Position numbers and translations under genes: made by a program. 64,000 nt of DNA from Caulobacteraceae bacterium (GTDB taxonomy: Bacteria > Pseudomonadota > Alphaproteobacteria > Caulobacterales > Aquidulcibacteraceae), in NCBI GenBank assembly GCA_009773335.1, contig WRPF01000017.1, positions 1 to 64,000 on the forward strand, written 5' to 3'. The notes under the pieces were generated by a model that searched no databases, was not told the origin of the DNA, and saw only the letters and a list, made by a program, of their open reading frames with translations. This document shows, in pieces, positions 34,394 to 43,815 of the stretch (its first letter is position 1; every line of letters starts with the position of its first letter).

Positions 34394-34864
34394 TTAGGTG
34401 TGCGGAACCGAGCAGCTCAGCGCAAACATGCCACGCCGCTCCTTTGCCGCGATCTCCCCGGCAAGAGCCGAAATTTTCAACTCATCAAAGCTGAGAGTTC
34501 CGTCCGCCAAGTACCAGCCGCTGGCCAGCAGAGACGAATTAATGTCGGACCAGTGATCGTCCGAGAAAGAGCAAAAGGCTCCGTCTCGCATCGGGATGCA
34601 AGTGAGTTCTTCGCCCTCTACGAAGGCACGCAAGTATTCTTCCGCTTCGAGACGCGGCACAACTCTCTCTCCTTGTGCGTTAACGCACTCGGTATCGGGC
34701 ACGCCCACGTGCCTCAGTCGCAACCTTTGGCCTCCGACCTCAATACTCTCCGCGTCTACAACTCTTGCCGTTCCACTATACCTTTCAACGATCAAGCGAG
34801 GGGCGAGCTGGACGCATCCGCACAAGGTAAGAACCACACCAATCGCAATCACGTTGGATCTCAT
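34394..34864 (-). CDS. Lipoprotein with degenerate staphylococcal-nuclease-like domain
   Basis: 156 residues. Signal MRSNVIAIGVVLTLCGC gives a lipobox (Cys17). The rest follows the SNase fold: GTARVVDAESIEVGGQRLRLRHVG, then VPDTEC, EAEEYLRAFVEGEELTC, INSSLLASGWYLAD and ERRGMF. The Ca-binding Asp and catalytic Glu of the usual DxPE motif and the GR-containing Arg loop are replaced, so nuclease activity is doubtful. Visibly lower GC than mmsA, which ends 4 bp upstream. Likely acquired; binding role unknown. Confidence 0.7.
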   Translation of the reverse strand: MRSNVIAIGVVLTLCGCVQLAPRLIVERYSGTARVVDAESIEVGGQRLRLRHVGVPDTECVNAQGERVVPRLEAEEYLRAFVEGEELTCIPMRDGAFCSFSDDHWSDINSSLLASGWYLADGTLSFDELKISALAGEIAAKERRGMFALSCSVPHT

Positions 34865-34867
34865 ATG

Positions 34868-36361
34868 TCACCGCATCGTCGGAATCACAAAACTCTGATC
34901 CCCCACATCCCCTTCCGGCCACCTTGCCGTCACCGTCTTGATCTTCGTCCAGAACCGCACGCCCTCGGGCCCATGCTGGTTCACATCGCCGAACGCGCTC
35001 CGCTTCCAGCCGCCGAAGGTGTGATACGCGACCGGCACCGGGATCGGGACGTTGATGCCGACCATGCCGACATTCACGCGGCTCGCGAATTCGCGCGCCG
35101 TGCGGCCGTTGCGCGTGAAGATGGCGACGCCGTTGCCGTACTGGTGCTTTGTCGGCAGTTCGATGGCGTCCTCGAGCGACTCGGCGCGCACGATCTGCAG
35201 CACGGGGCCGAAGATTTCCTCCTGATAGGATTTCATCGTCGGCTTCACATGGTCGAACAGCGTCGGGCCGATAAAGAAGCCGTCCTCATAGCCCTGCAGC
35301 TTGAAGCCGCGCCCGTCGACGACGAGCTTCGCGCCTTCCTTCACGCCCATGTCGATGTAGTTTTCCACCCGCGCCTTGTGCGCTGCGTTCACCACCGGGC
35401 CATAGACGCTGTCGGGATCGGTGGAGATGCCGACGCGGATGCGCTCGATCTCGGGCAGCAGCCGCTCGATGAGCTGCTCCGCCGTGCCCTTGCCGACCGC
35501 GACGGCCACCGGCAGCGCCATGCAGCGTTCCCCCGCCGAACCGAACGCAGAGCCGACGAGATCCTTCGTCACCTGGTCGAAGTCCGCATCCGGCATGATG
35601 ATGCCGTGGTTCTTCGCGCCGCCCATCGCCTGCACGCGTTTTCCGTGCGCGCCGCCGGTCGTGTAGACGTACTGCGCGATGTCGGACGAACCGACGAAGC
35701 TCACCGCCTTGATCTCGGGATGCGTGAGGATCGCGTCCACCACTTCCTTGTCGCCGTGCACGACGTTCAAAACACCCGGAGGCGCGCCGGCTTCGAGCAT
35801 CAGCTCCGCGAGACGCACCGGCACGGACGGATCGCGCTCGGACGGCTTCAGCACGAAGGTGTTGCCGCACGCGATCGCCACGCCGAACATCCACATCGGG
35901 ATCATCGCCGGAAAATTGAACGGCGTGATGCCCGCGCAGACGCCGAGCGCCTGCTTCATCGAATAGATGTCGATCCCCGGCCCCGCGCCTTCGGTGTATT
36001 CGCCCTTCAACAGATGCGGCACGCCGCAGGCGAACTCGATGACGTCGAGGCCGCGCTGGATGTCGCCCTTGGAGTCCGCGATGACCTTGCCGTGCTCCTT
36101 CGAGAGCATCAGTGCAAGCTCGTCCATGTTCTTCTCGACGAGCGCCTTGAACGCAAACATCACCCGCGCGCGCCGCTGCGGATTTGTCGCCGACCACTCG
36201 GGGAACGCCGCCGCCGCCGCTTCAACAGCCGCGTCCACGGTCGCGGCCATGCCGAACTGGACCTTCGCCTGCACCGCGCCCGTGTTGGGATCGAACACGT
36301 CGCCCTGACGGCTGCCGTGATCCATGGCCTTGCCGCCGATGAAATGGATGATTTCGCGCAT
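34868..36361 (-). CDS. mmsA: Methylmalonate-semialdehyde dehydrogenase (CoA-acylating)
   Basis: 497 residues. Oxidises methylmalonate semialdehyde to propionyl-CoA (valine and myo-inositol catabolism). Hallmarks: ITPFNFPAMIPMWMFGVAIA, VLKPSERDPSVP, VSFVGSSDIAQYVY, MGGAKNHGIIMPDAD and the catalytic Cys in GSAGERCMALPVAV; the lack of the usual general-base Glu of non-acylating ALDHs fits MmsA. Probably once directly upstream of the acyl-CoA dehydrogenase gene; the two are now separated by cargo. Confidence 0.96.
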   Translation of the reverse strand: MREIIHFIGGKAMDHGSRQGDVFDPNTGAVQAKVQFGMAATVDAAVEAAAAAFPEWSATNPQRRARVMFAFKALVEKNMDELALMLSKEHGKVIADSKGDIQRGLDVIEFACGVPHLLKGEYTEGAGPGIDIYSMKQALGVCAGITPFNFPAMIPMWMFGVAIACGNTFVLKPSERDPSVPVRLAELMLEAGAPPGVLNVVHGDKEVVDAILTHPEIKAVSFVGSSDIAQYVYTTGGAHGKRVQAMGGAKNHGIIMPDADFDQVTKDLVGSAFGSAGERCMALPVAVAVGKGTAEQLIERLLPEIERIRVGISTDPDSVYGPVVNAAHKARVENYIDMGVKEGAKLVVDGRGFKLQGYEDGFFIGPTLFDHVKPTMKSYQEEIFGPVLQIVRAESLEDAIELPTKHQYGNGVAIFTRNGRTAREFASRVNVGMVGINVPIPVPVAYHTFGGWKRSAFGDVNQHGPEGVRFWTKIKTVTARWPEGDVGDQSFVIPTMR

Positions 36362-36429
36362 GGGGCGCTCCTTGATCTGAGCGGTTGGAGTAACGCCGGG
36401 GGCAACGCTCGCACAACCCCCGTGAATGC

Positions 36430-37683
36430 TCAGTTCATCGCGATGCGCTGCGGCGCGAGGCCGTTGGGCAAGAGCGTCCAGAACCGGGCCGGCGCGTTCT
36501 GCTGGGCGGCGGCGGCCCCTGCGGCATCCCCTGTCCCGAAGAACACGTCGCCGCGCGCCGGCCCGCGCCGGATCGCCCCGCCGGTGTCCTGCGCGACGAG
36601 CAGGCGGCGGAAGCCGTTCTCCGCATCGACGAACAGCACCGCGCCATACGGGTGCGCCGAAGGATCGACGGCGATGGAGCCGAGACCCGTCAGCGGCACG
36701 CCCTGCGCGCCACGCGGCCCCGCCGTCGGATCGCCCATCGGCTCGAGCGCGAAGAACACGTAGCTCGGATCCAGGTTCATCGCCGCGCGCACCTGTTCGG
36801 GCGGTTGCGCTGCGAAGAAGTCACAGACGCCCCGCTTGCTTGCGCTTGCGGCGCCGCGATCACGCAGCTGCGGATAGAGCGAATTCCATTTCCAGCCGTT
36901 CTGCGCGGCGTAGGCCATGCGCATCTGCGCGCCGTCCTCGAACTGCACCCGCGCACTGCCCTGCACCTGCACGTCATAGACATCGCAGGCGCGTGCGTAA
37001 GCGAGAACGCCGGTGCGCAAATCAATCTCCGCACGCTTCGGCACGGGCACGACCTTGCGATCCGCCGTCAGCCTGCCCCACACGGCCGTCTTGAATCTCC
37101 GTTCAAGCCGGTCGTTCAGCGCCTGCGCCGCACGAGGTTCCACGTCGTCGGCGAGAATGGGCGCAAGGCCCTTCATCACGTCCTCGGTGATCTGTGCAGA
37201 GAGGTCCGTCGCCTCGTCGAACTGCGAGAGATCGATGGCGACGAGATCGGAAGGGCGCGAAAGGAACGGCTCCTCGAAACCCGGTTGCGGCGTGCGGCGG
37301 GCCTGCACGACGGGTTCGTAGTAGCCGGTGACCTTTCGCATCTGGTCGGCGCGCGGGATCACTTCGTGCGGCGTGAAATTGGCCTCGAAGAAGGTGCGCG
37401 CATCGCTCGCGACGGCGGCAGCCGCGCACGGCGCCCGCCAGTCGGCGACCGTCCCGCCGTAGACCGCGAGACGGCCATAAGCGGCGCCGTCCTCGCGGCG
37501 GGTCTGCGCCGAGCACGAGCGCCGGAAGGCATCAAGCGCCGCGCGTGGATCGCTCTCGCCCCAGCCGGGCAAGGCGGCGAACGTCGTCGGCTGCAAGCGC
37601 ACGGGCGGGCGGACGGGCGGCTTCGGGGTGCTCGCACACGCGGCGAGCACTACGGCGACGGCAAAGGTAGCGAGCTTTTTCAT
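36430..37683 (-). CDS. mltA: Membrane-bound lytic murein transglycosylase A
   Basis: 417 residues from ATG 37683. Lipoprotein signal MKKLATFAVAVVLAACAS (Cys at LAAC). MltA domain: KVTGYYEPVVQARR, YDVQVQGSARVQFEDG, MNLDPSYVFF and the catalytic 3D region LLVAQDTGGAIRRGPARGDVFFGTG with the active Asp. Outer-membrane enzyme trimming peptidoglycan. In relatives mltA often neighbours envelope or DNA-repair genes; here it sits between mmsA and msrA. Confidence 0.94.
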   Translation of the reverse strand: MKKLATFAVAVVLAACASTPKPPVRPPVRLQPTTFAALPGWGESDPRAALDAFRRSCSAQTRREDGAAYGRLAVYGGTVADWRAPCAAAAVASDARTFFEANFTPHEVIPRADQMRKVTGYYEPVVQARRTPQPGFEEPFLSRPSDLVAIDLSQFDEATDLSAQITEDVMKGLAPILADDVEPRAAQALNDRLERRFKTAVWGRLTADRKVVPVPKRAEIDLRTGVLAYARACDVYDVQVQGSARVQFEDGAQMRMAYAAQNGWKWNSLYPQLRDRGAASASKRGVCDFFAAQPPEQVRAAMNLDPSYVFFALEPMGDPTAGPRGAQGVPLTGLGSIAVDPSAHPYGAVLFVDAENGFRRLLVAQDTGGAIRRGPARGDVFFGTGDAAGAAAAQQNAPARFWTLLPNGLAPQRIAMN

Positions 37684-37708
37684 GCCGCGCCTATAGCACG
37701 CCATCCCC

Positions 37709-37775
37709 GGGACCGCGCGTTTTCAGACGCGCATCTTTTTCTGCATCAGTGGCCGCATCTGAAGACGCGCGGCCC
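37709..37775. repeat. Composite stem-tetraloop palindrome S2 (degenerate)
   Basis: GGGACCGCGCGT-TTTCA-GACGCGC on the left and a decayed inverted copy GCATC-TGAA-GACGC, then GGCCC on the right; about 67 bp. Fills the mltA-msrA gap. Clearly the family of S1 but with mismatches in the right stem. Confidence 0.7.
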
Positions 37776-37785
37776 TGCCTTGCGG

Positions 37786-38391
37786 TCAGTTCCGCCAGAC
37801 TTGCCGCAACCGCGCATCGCGACCGCAGCCCGTCCGGTAGGCGTTGTAGCGCAGCGTATTCCGCTTCGCGTAGTCGCGATGATATTCCTCCGCCGGGTAG
37901 AAGCGCCCGAGCGGCAGCACCTGCGTCACGACGGGAGCCGTCAGCCGGTTCGATGCGACGAGCGCCGCCTTGCTGGCATCCGCATCCGCACGCTGCGCGG
38001 GAGTGACGAAGATCGCCGAACGATAGCTCGGGCCGCGATCGCAGAACTGCCCGCCGTCATCGGTGGGATCGACGAGCCGCCAGTAGCGATCGACGAGCTG
38101 TCGATAGCTGATGCGCGCGGGATCGAAGGTGACGCGCACGGCCTCGTAGTGGCCTGTCGTTTCCGTGATCACGTCCTGGTAGGTCGGATTCGCAAGCGTC
38201 CCACCCGTGTAGCCGGCCAACACTTCGACCACGCCGGGGATCGCCTTGAAGTCGTGCTCGGTGCACCAGAAGCAACCGCCGGCGAACACCGCCTGCTGCG
38301 TCGCAGCTGGCTGCGGCTGTGTCGGCTGCGACTGCGCGGGGGCGCCGCAGGCGGCGAGAGCGAAGGCGAGGAGCGCGAAGATCCGTTTCAT
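37786..38391 (-). CDS. msrA: Peptide methionine sulfoxide reductase MsrA, exported
   Basis: 201 residues. Lipoprotein-like signal MKRIFALLAFALAACG. Catalytic site GGCFWCTEHDFKAIPGV, then YTGGTLANPTYQDVITETTGHYEAV and YRSAIFV. Reduces methionine-S-sulfoxide in envelope proteins; resolving Cys candidates are near the C-terminus (RTGCGRD). Export distinguishes it from cytosolic MsrA. Confidence 0.95.
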   Translation of the reverse strand: MKRIFALLAFALAACGAPAQSQPTQPQPAATQQAVFAGGCFWCTEHDFKAIPGVVEVLAGYTGGTLANPTYQDVITETTGHYEAVRVTFDPARISYRQLVDRYWRLVDPTDDGGQFCDRGPSYRSAIFVTPAQRADADASKAALVASNRLTAPVVTQVLPLGRFYPAEEYHRDYAKRNTLRYNAYRTGCGRDARLRQVWRN

Positions 38392-38466
38392 GGATGCTTG
38401 TACGCCACAAACGCGGCGCCGGTTGCGAAAACGGCCCCGGCTTTCACCGGGGCCGCCTCGATCAGG

Positions 38467-40320
38467 TCACCAGCCGCATTGCTGGCCGCGGTTCTGTTCC
38501 TCAAGCCAGCCCTGCAGCGGCTTGAAGTAATCGGTCACCGCGCTCGCATCGATCTCGCGCTGGCCGGTGAAGGCTTCCAGCGCGTCCGGCCAGGGCTTGG
38601 ACTGGCCCATCTCCATCATCGCGTTGAAGCGCGCGCCGACTTCCTTGTTTCCATAGATCGTGCAGCGGTGCAGCGGCCCGGTCCACCCGGCTTGCTGGCA
38701 GGCGGCGCGATAGAACTGGAACTGCAGGATGTGGCTGAGGAAGTAGCGCATGTACGGCACGTTCGCCGGCACGTGATACTTGGCGCCCGGATCGAAGGCG
38801 TCTGCGGGACGCGGACCGCCCGGCGCCACGATGCCCTGATACTGCGTGCGCAGTTTCCACCACGCCTCGTTGTATGTCGCGGGCGTCGCCTGCCCCGAAT
38901 AGACCTGCCAGCGCCACTTATCGACCAGCAGGCCGAACGGCATGAACGCCACCTTGTCGAGCGCCATGCGCAGCAGCAGGCCCGTGTCCGCCGCGTCGCC
39001 CGGAACCTGATTGATCAGGCCGATGCGGCGCAGATATTCCGGCGTGATCGACAGGCCCACCATGTCGCCGATGGCTTCGTGGAAGCCGTCGTTGGCGCCG
39101 TCCTTGAACATGTAGGGCTGGTTCTTGTAGGCGCGCTGATAATAGTTGTGGCCGAGTTCGTGGTGGACGGTCTGGAAGTCCTCCTCGTTCACCTCGGTGC
39201 ACATCTTGATGCGGATGTCGTCCATGTTGTCGAGGTCCCACGCCGAAGCGTGGCAGACGACGTCGCGGCCCTGCGGGCGCGTGATCATGGAGCGCTGCCA
39301 GAATGTCTCCGGCAGCGGCGCGAATCCGAGCGAGCTGAAGAAGCCCTCGCCCGTGCGCACCATCTTCACCGCATCGTAGCGGTTCGCGCGCAGGCGTGCG
39401 GTCACATCAATGGACGGCGCGCGGGTGCGCGGCGCCACCACATCGTAGATGTTGCCCCACGACTGGGCCCACATGTTGCCAAGCAGATCGGCGCGGATCG
39501 GGCCCGAAGCGGGTTGCACGGCCTCGCCGTAACGGGCGTTGAGGCGCGCGCGCGTGTAGCAGTGCAGCTGCTTGTAGAGCGGCTCGACCTGCCCCCAGAG
39601 GCGATCCGTCTCGGCGGCGAACGCATCGGCGGGCATGTCGTACTTCGAGCGCCACAGGGCGCCCGTGTCGGTGAAGCCGAGTTCGGCCGATCCTTCGTTC
39701 GCGAGCGACACGAGGCGGGCGTAGTCGTCCCTCATCGGCGGCGAGATCGAATGCCAGCCGGTCCACAGCGCAGCGAGTCGACGCGGATCGCGCGATGTCA
39801 CCATTTCGTTGGACGCCGCTTCGAGATCGATATCGCGACCGTCGATCCTGAATGTGCCGGTGGCGTAGATTTCCTCGAGCTTCGTGGCGATGTCGGCCAT
39901 CTGCTGCGCCACGCCCTCGCGCCCCGGCGCCGGCAGCGTGAGGCCGCGCTTCATCAGCTCGAGCTTGCGCGCGACAACCGGGTCGAGCCCGGCTGCGGGA
40001 TAGCTCGCCGCTTCCTTGGCCAGCGCGGAGGCGCGCTCGGTGATCTGGGCGTTCGCGCGCGCGGCGAGCCAGTTGGTGTCGAAGGTGATGTTGGTCTGGC
40101 GCATCCAGTCCGCACGGCCGGCGGCCTCCGACATCGCCGCGAGTTCGGCTTCCGCTCTGGCGACAAATTCAGCAGCGCTGAGGCGCGGCGCCGGCGGGGC
40201 CGCAACAACGGGGACAGGCGTGACCGACGCCGACGGCGCAGTCGCTTCGTGGGCGCAGGCCGCAGCCAGCGCCACGATGGCGGCGGCGGCGAGCCAGCGC
40301 GCCTTCTTCATTGAAAGCAT
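38467..40320 (-). CDS. M2 family peptidyl-dipeptidase (ACE-like), lipoprotein
   Basis: 617 residues. Start MLSMKK at 40320 with GGAGGA upstream; lipobox at ALAAAC. Almost the whole chain is an M2 domain: the zinc motif HHELGHNYYQ lies near residue 388, the third ligand Glu is in FHEAIGDMVGLS, and LQFQFYRAACQ is near the C-terminus. Homologous to animal angiotensin-converting enzyme; removes C-terminal dipeptides. Probably an envelope peptidase that recycles peptides. Bacterial M2 enzymes are scattered, so the gene is notable but not unique. Confidence 0.93.
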   Translation of the reverse strand: MLSMKKARWLAAAAIVALAAACAHEATAPSASVTPVPVVAAPPAPRLSAAEFVARAEAELAAMSEAAGRADWMRQTNITFDTNWLAARANAQITERASALAKEAASYPAAGLDPVVARKLELMKRGLTLPAPGREGVAQQMADIATKLEEIYATGTFRIDGRDIDLEAASNEMVTSRDPRRLAALWTGWHSISPPMRDDYARLVSLANEGSAELGFTDTGALWRSKYDMPADAFAAETDRLWGQVEPLYKQLHCYTRARLNARYGEAVQPASGPIRADLLGNMWAQSWGNIYDVVAPRTRAPSIDVTARLRANRYDAVKMVRTGEGFFSSLGFAPLPETFWQRSMITRPQGRDVVCHASAWDLDNMDDIRIKMCTEVNEEDFQTVHHELGHNYYQRAYKNQPYMFKDGANDGFHEAIGDMVGLSITPEYLRRIGLINQVPGDAADTGLLLRMALDKVAFMPFGLLVDKWRWQVYSGQATPATYNEAWWKLRTQYQGIVAPGGPRPADAFDPGAKYHVPANVPYMRYFLSHILQFQFYRAACQQAGWTGPLHRCTIYGNKEVGARFNAMMEMGQSKPWPDALEAFTGQREIDASAVTDYFKPLQGWLEEQNRGQQCGW

Positions 40321-40397
40321 GGGGTTTCCTCCCGGGCGCCGGCGGGGCCGGCCGATTGGGGAAACCTAAGGACGACGCCTTGCCGATTGCAAGCGCG

Positions 40398-40778
40398 TCA
40401 CGTCGAACAGGCGACCGGCGACGGCGCCAGACGCTCCATCGTGGCGATCAGGCTTGGGAGATCCACGGGCTTGGTGGCGTAGGCGTCGCAACCGGCCTCA
40501 AGGCACCGTGCGCGGTCGCCGTCCATCGCGTGCGCGGTCAGCGCCACGATGGGCGTGCCCGCGATTTCCGGATTTTGCCGGATCGCACGTGTCGCCTCCA
40601 GCCCGGAGAGCACGGGCATGCTCACGTCCATGAGCACGATGTCCGGCTTCAGTGCGAGCGTCTGCTCGATGGCGATGCTGCCGTCCTGCGCGGCGAACAC
40701 GGCGTAGCCGCGCCGCTCAAGTCGCCGCCTGAGCATGTCGAGATTTTCGGCATTGTCTTCCGCAATGAGCACACGCAT
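40398..40778 (-). CDS. Single-domain response regulator
   Basis: 126 residues. Receiver domain only: acidic pair in LIAEDNAENLD, phospho-acceptor Asp in VLMDVSMPVLSG (about residue 53), Thr in VALTAH and Lys in YATKPVD. Starts 12 bp after the stop of the hybrid kinase upstream, so it is probably co-transcribed and part of the same relay. No output domain; resembles DivK-type receivers in size. Confidence 0.92.
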   Translation of the reverse strand: MRVLIAEDNAENLDMLRRRLERRGYAVFAAQDGSIAIEQTLALKPDIVLMDVSMPVLSGLEATRAIRQNPEIAGTPIVALTAHAMDGDRARCLEAGCDAYATKPVDLPSLIATMERLAPSPVACST

Positions 40779-40789
40779 GTCCGCTTCTC

Positions 40790-43276
40790 CTAGGATGTGA
40801 CCCGCACCGTGTCGGCGCTGGCGATGGCGTCGTTGAGCGCTTCGAACAACGCGCCACGATCTGCTGGTTTGATGAAATGGGCGACGGCGCCCCGCGCGAA
40901 CGCCTCGCGGCGCTCGCCATCTCCGGTGAGCACAATCACGGGCGTCGACGCGGTCGTCGGATCGGCCTTGAGTGCGGCGAGCACTTCCCAACCCGACATG
41001 TCCGGCAACCCGATATCGAGCACGATTGCGTCGGGCGCCAGCGCGCGCGCCGCATTCAGCGCCTCCACGCCGGTGCGAGCCTCGCAGAGCTGGAACTGCT
41101 GGGGCGCCTGGCGGCGCATGAGCTCGCGCGCGCTGTCCTCGTCCTCGATCACGAGCAGGACTGCGTGTTCCCGGACTGCAGCCGGCGGCGTGGCGCGCGC
41201 GACGATTTCCGAAGGAGCGACCGCCCTGAGAGGCGCGGAGAACGTAAAACACGATCCCTCGCCCGGCGCGCTCTCGACAGTGACGTCCCCGCCCATGGCG
41301 CGCGCCAGCCTGCGCGTGATGGCAAGGCCGAGCCCTGTGCCGCCGAAACGGCGTGTGGTGGACGGATCGGCCTGCACAAACGCCTGGAAAAGGCGTCCCA
41401 TCTGCTCGGCGGACATGCCGATACCGGTGTCACGGACGGTGAACTCGACATGCCCGCCGCACGCGGACTTGGAGACCCGCAGATCGATGCGCCCGTCGGT
41501 GGTGAACTTTGCCGCGTTCGCGAGGATGTTGGAGAGGCACTGGCGCACCTTGCCGGAATCCGCGATCCCGTGGGGGAGATCCGGACCCACTTCCACACGG
41601 AGCGTATTGCCGTTCTTCCACGCCGCGTGCGCCACAAGGTCCGCAGCGTCGTGAGCGACGGCGCCGAAATCCGTTTCGACATCCTCCAGTTCAAGGCGCC
41701 CTGCCTCGATCTTGGACAGGTCGAGAATCTCGTTGATGAGGGTCAGGAGCTGACGCGCCGCGCCCTGGATCCGCTTGAGATCTTCTGAGCCCGTCGCGTT
41801 TCCAGCGCCTGCCAGGTCTTCCTCAAGCAGCTCCGAGTAACCGATCACCGCGTTGAGCGGCGTGCGCAGTTCGTGACTCATGTTGGCCAGAAACTGGGAT
41901 TTCGCGAGATTGGCGTCTTCCGCGGCCTGACGCGCGGTCGCTAGCTCACCGACGAGGCGTGTAATCGCATCGTGACGGGCGTCGCAATCGGCAAGAAGGC
42001 TTTCCATCCGCCCGGGCATCGCCTCAGAGCTTTCATCGACGACCTGCACGGGTCTCGATGCGGCGAGTGTATCGATGTTGAAGCCGAGGCGGTTGAGCAG
42101 TTCCTGCTTGGTCGCGACCGCGGCCTCGACGCGCGCCATGGCGCGCAGGAGCTGTTCGTCGGCCCGCTTGCGATCGGTGATATCGACGGTGACCGTGAGC
42201 AGCCGTTCAAGCGGACCTGCGGCGGCGCGCTGCGCCAGGGTGATGTTGCGCACCCACCGGATCTCTCCGTCCGGTCGCACGATGCGCAACTCGTAGTCCT
42301 GCTGGTCGGCGCCCGGTTGAAGCGAGGCGACCCGCTGGCGGACCATCTCCCGGTCATCGGGATGGATCCACTCAAGGTCGCCCGATTCTGACGGGCGCAT
42401 CGGCACGTCGATTCCGAGAATCTCCTTCAGGTGCGGCGAGACGGCGACAGTGTCGCGCCTGAAATCGGCGTCCCAGAATGCGCCCTTCGCCAGCGCCAGC
42501 GCCAGATGGGTCCGCCTGGCTTCCCGTTCGGCCGCATGCTGCGCTTCCACCAGCGCCGTTATTTCTTCGCCGACGATCAGCACGCCGTCGGCGACGCCGT
42601 CAGCGTTGCGCCAGGGACTGGCTTCCCACCGCAGCCAACCGCGCCGTCCGTCGCCGGGACGGACAAACTGGTCGCGGTCTCCCGACGAGTTCTGGCCCGC
42701 CAGCGCTCGCTCGTAGGCCTCGGCCCAGTGGGGCGGCAGAAATGGAAGCACGTCGAAGATGCTGACGCCGACGACCTCGCGGCCGGTCAGACCGAAGTTC
42801 CGGATCCACGTTTCGCTCGCCCAGACGAAGCGGAGGTTCGCGTCGAGGCGGGCGGCGGACATGCTCGAAAGCTCGAAAGCACGCGCTGCGCCTTCGATAC
42901 CGAGCGCAACGTCGGCTTCTTCCATGATCGCGCCGCGCACGAGGCCGTCGCCGCCGGCGCCTTCGCAAAAGACGCGCACCCCCCGCGCACGGCCAGCGAT
43001 GTCGCCGATCGTCAGGCGGCCCTCCGCGCGCGCGCCATGCGTGATCGCACTGATAAGGCGCGCCCAGACTGCGGCGTCGCCGGGCGAGGCTACGGCGGCG
43101 AGCGCCGCGAGCCGCAGGACCATGCCGCGCCGGGCGCCGAACAGCGCGCGCGCGCCCGGGGAGGCCGAAAGCAGGCCGGTGCGCGGATCGTAACGCCAGA
43201 ACACGGGAACGAGCGACGTCAGCGCACGGCCGGCCATGCGTGCGGACCGCCGGACGTTCGCCTCCACGGGTTGCAT
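40790..43276 (-). CDS. PAS-containing hybrid sensor histidine kinase
   Basis: 828 residues, no membrane segment. Domain order: N-terminal region with PAS-like modules at about 125-250 and 260-380 ([14 protein letters not shown]...[24 protein letters not shown]), a coiled coil, HisKA with phospho-His in [17 protein letters not shown] (about residue 467), HATPase_c with N and G boxes ([24 protein letters not shown]), and a C-terminal receiver with Asp in [14 protein letters not shown] (about 753). A cytosolic signal is expected. Followed by one receiver gene and faced by another. Confidence 0.94.
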   Translation of the reverse strand: MQPVEANVRRSARMAGRALTSLVPVFWRYDPRTGLLSASPGARALFGARRGMVLRLAALAAVASPGDAAVWARLISAITHGARAEGRLTIGDIAGRARGVRVFCEGAGGDGLVRGAIMEEADVALGIEGAARAFELSSMSAARLDANLRFVWASETWIRNFGLTGREVVGVSIFDVLPFLPPHWAEAYERALAGQNSSGDRDQFVRPGDGRRGWLRWEASPWRNADGVADGVLIVGEEITALVEAQHAAEREARRTHLALALAKGAFWDADFRRDTVAVSPHLKEILGIDVPMRPSESGDLEWIHPDDREMVRQRVASLQPGADQQDYELRIVRPDGEIRWVRNITLAQRAAAGPLERLLTVTVDITDRKRADEQLLRAMARVEAAVATKQELLNRLGFNIDTLAASRPVQVVDESSEAMPGRMESLLADCDARHDAITRLVGELATARQAAEDANLAKSQFLANMSHELRTPLNAVIGYSELLEEDLAGAGNATGSEDLKRIQGAARQLLTLINEILDLSKIEAGRLELEDVETDFGAVAHDAADLVAHAAWKNGNTLRVEVGPDLPHGIADSGKVRQCLSNILANAAKFTTDGRIDLRVSKSACGGHVEFTVRDTGIGMSAEQMGRLFQAFVQADPSTTRRFGGTGLGLAITRRLARAMGGDVTVESAPGEGSCFTFSAPLRAVAPSEIVARATPPAAVREHAVLLVIEDEDSARELMRRQAPQQFQLCEARTGVEALNAARALAPDAIVLDIGLPDMSGWEVLAALKADPTTASTPVIVLTGDGERREAFARGAVAHFIKPADRGALFEALNDAIASADTVRVTS

Positions 43277-43382
43277 CTGCGCTCCTAGACAACTCAGGTC
43301 GGGAGGTTACCGGACACATGTCGCCAAAGAATTGACGCCCGGTCTCAACGAAACGGAAACCGGTTCCGGCGTACAAGGGCCC

Positions 43383-43808
43383 ATGAGCGCGCCCCAACCC
43401 CTCGCAAACTCCCCCTTCACCGCCGAAGAACGGTGGCCGCGTGTGCTCGTGGTCGATGACATCGAGGACAACCGCGAGATCCTGCGTCGGCGCCTCATGG
43501 CGGCGCGTTTCGAGGTGGTCACCGCCTGCAGCGGCGCGGAGTGCCTTGAAGTGCTTGGGGAAAGCCCGTTCGACATCGTCCTCCTGGACCACATGATGCC
43601 GGGCATGGACGGGATCGAGACGCTGACGGCGATCCGCGAGAAGTGGCCGAAGACGGTCCTTCCGGTGATCATGGTCACTGCGCGCGATGACGATCCGCTG
43701 ATCGTCAAGGCTTTCGATATCGGCGCGAACGACTTCGTCGCCAAGCCGTTCTCGTTCCCGGTGCTGGCCGCGCGCACGCGGGCGCAGCTTGAAGCAGTCA
43801 AGAAATAG
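43383..43808 (+). CDS. Single-domain response regulator
   Basis: 141 residues from the ATG at 43383; the longer frame upstream overlaps the kinase start region without conserved sequence. Receiver: VLVVDDIEDNREIL, phospho-Asp in IVLLDHMMPGMDGIE (about residue 72), MVTARD and FVAKPFSFPVL. Divergent from the hybrid kinase (106-bp spacer). A second receiver-only protein near the kinase suggests a branched relay. Confidence 0.92.
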   Translation: MSAPQPLANSPFTAEERWPRVLVVDDIEDNREILRRRLMAARFEVVTACSGAECLEVLGESPFDIVLLDHMMPGMDGIETLTAIREKWPKTVLPVIMVTARDDDPLIVKAFDIGANDFVAKPFSFPVLAARTRAQLEAVKK

Positions 43809-43815
43809 CTACGAT

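Noticed and set aside
34130-36763. 877-codon open frame on the plus strand
   Set aside because: Antisense to mmsA and crosses the repeat and lipoprotein region. No motif; shadow of mmsA codons.
36652-40314. 1220-codon open frame on the plus strand
   Set aside because: It runs antisense through mltA, msrA and the M2 peptidase, all with clear family motifs. The long frame is a GC-rich codon-bias shadow without recognisable domains.
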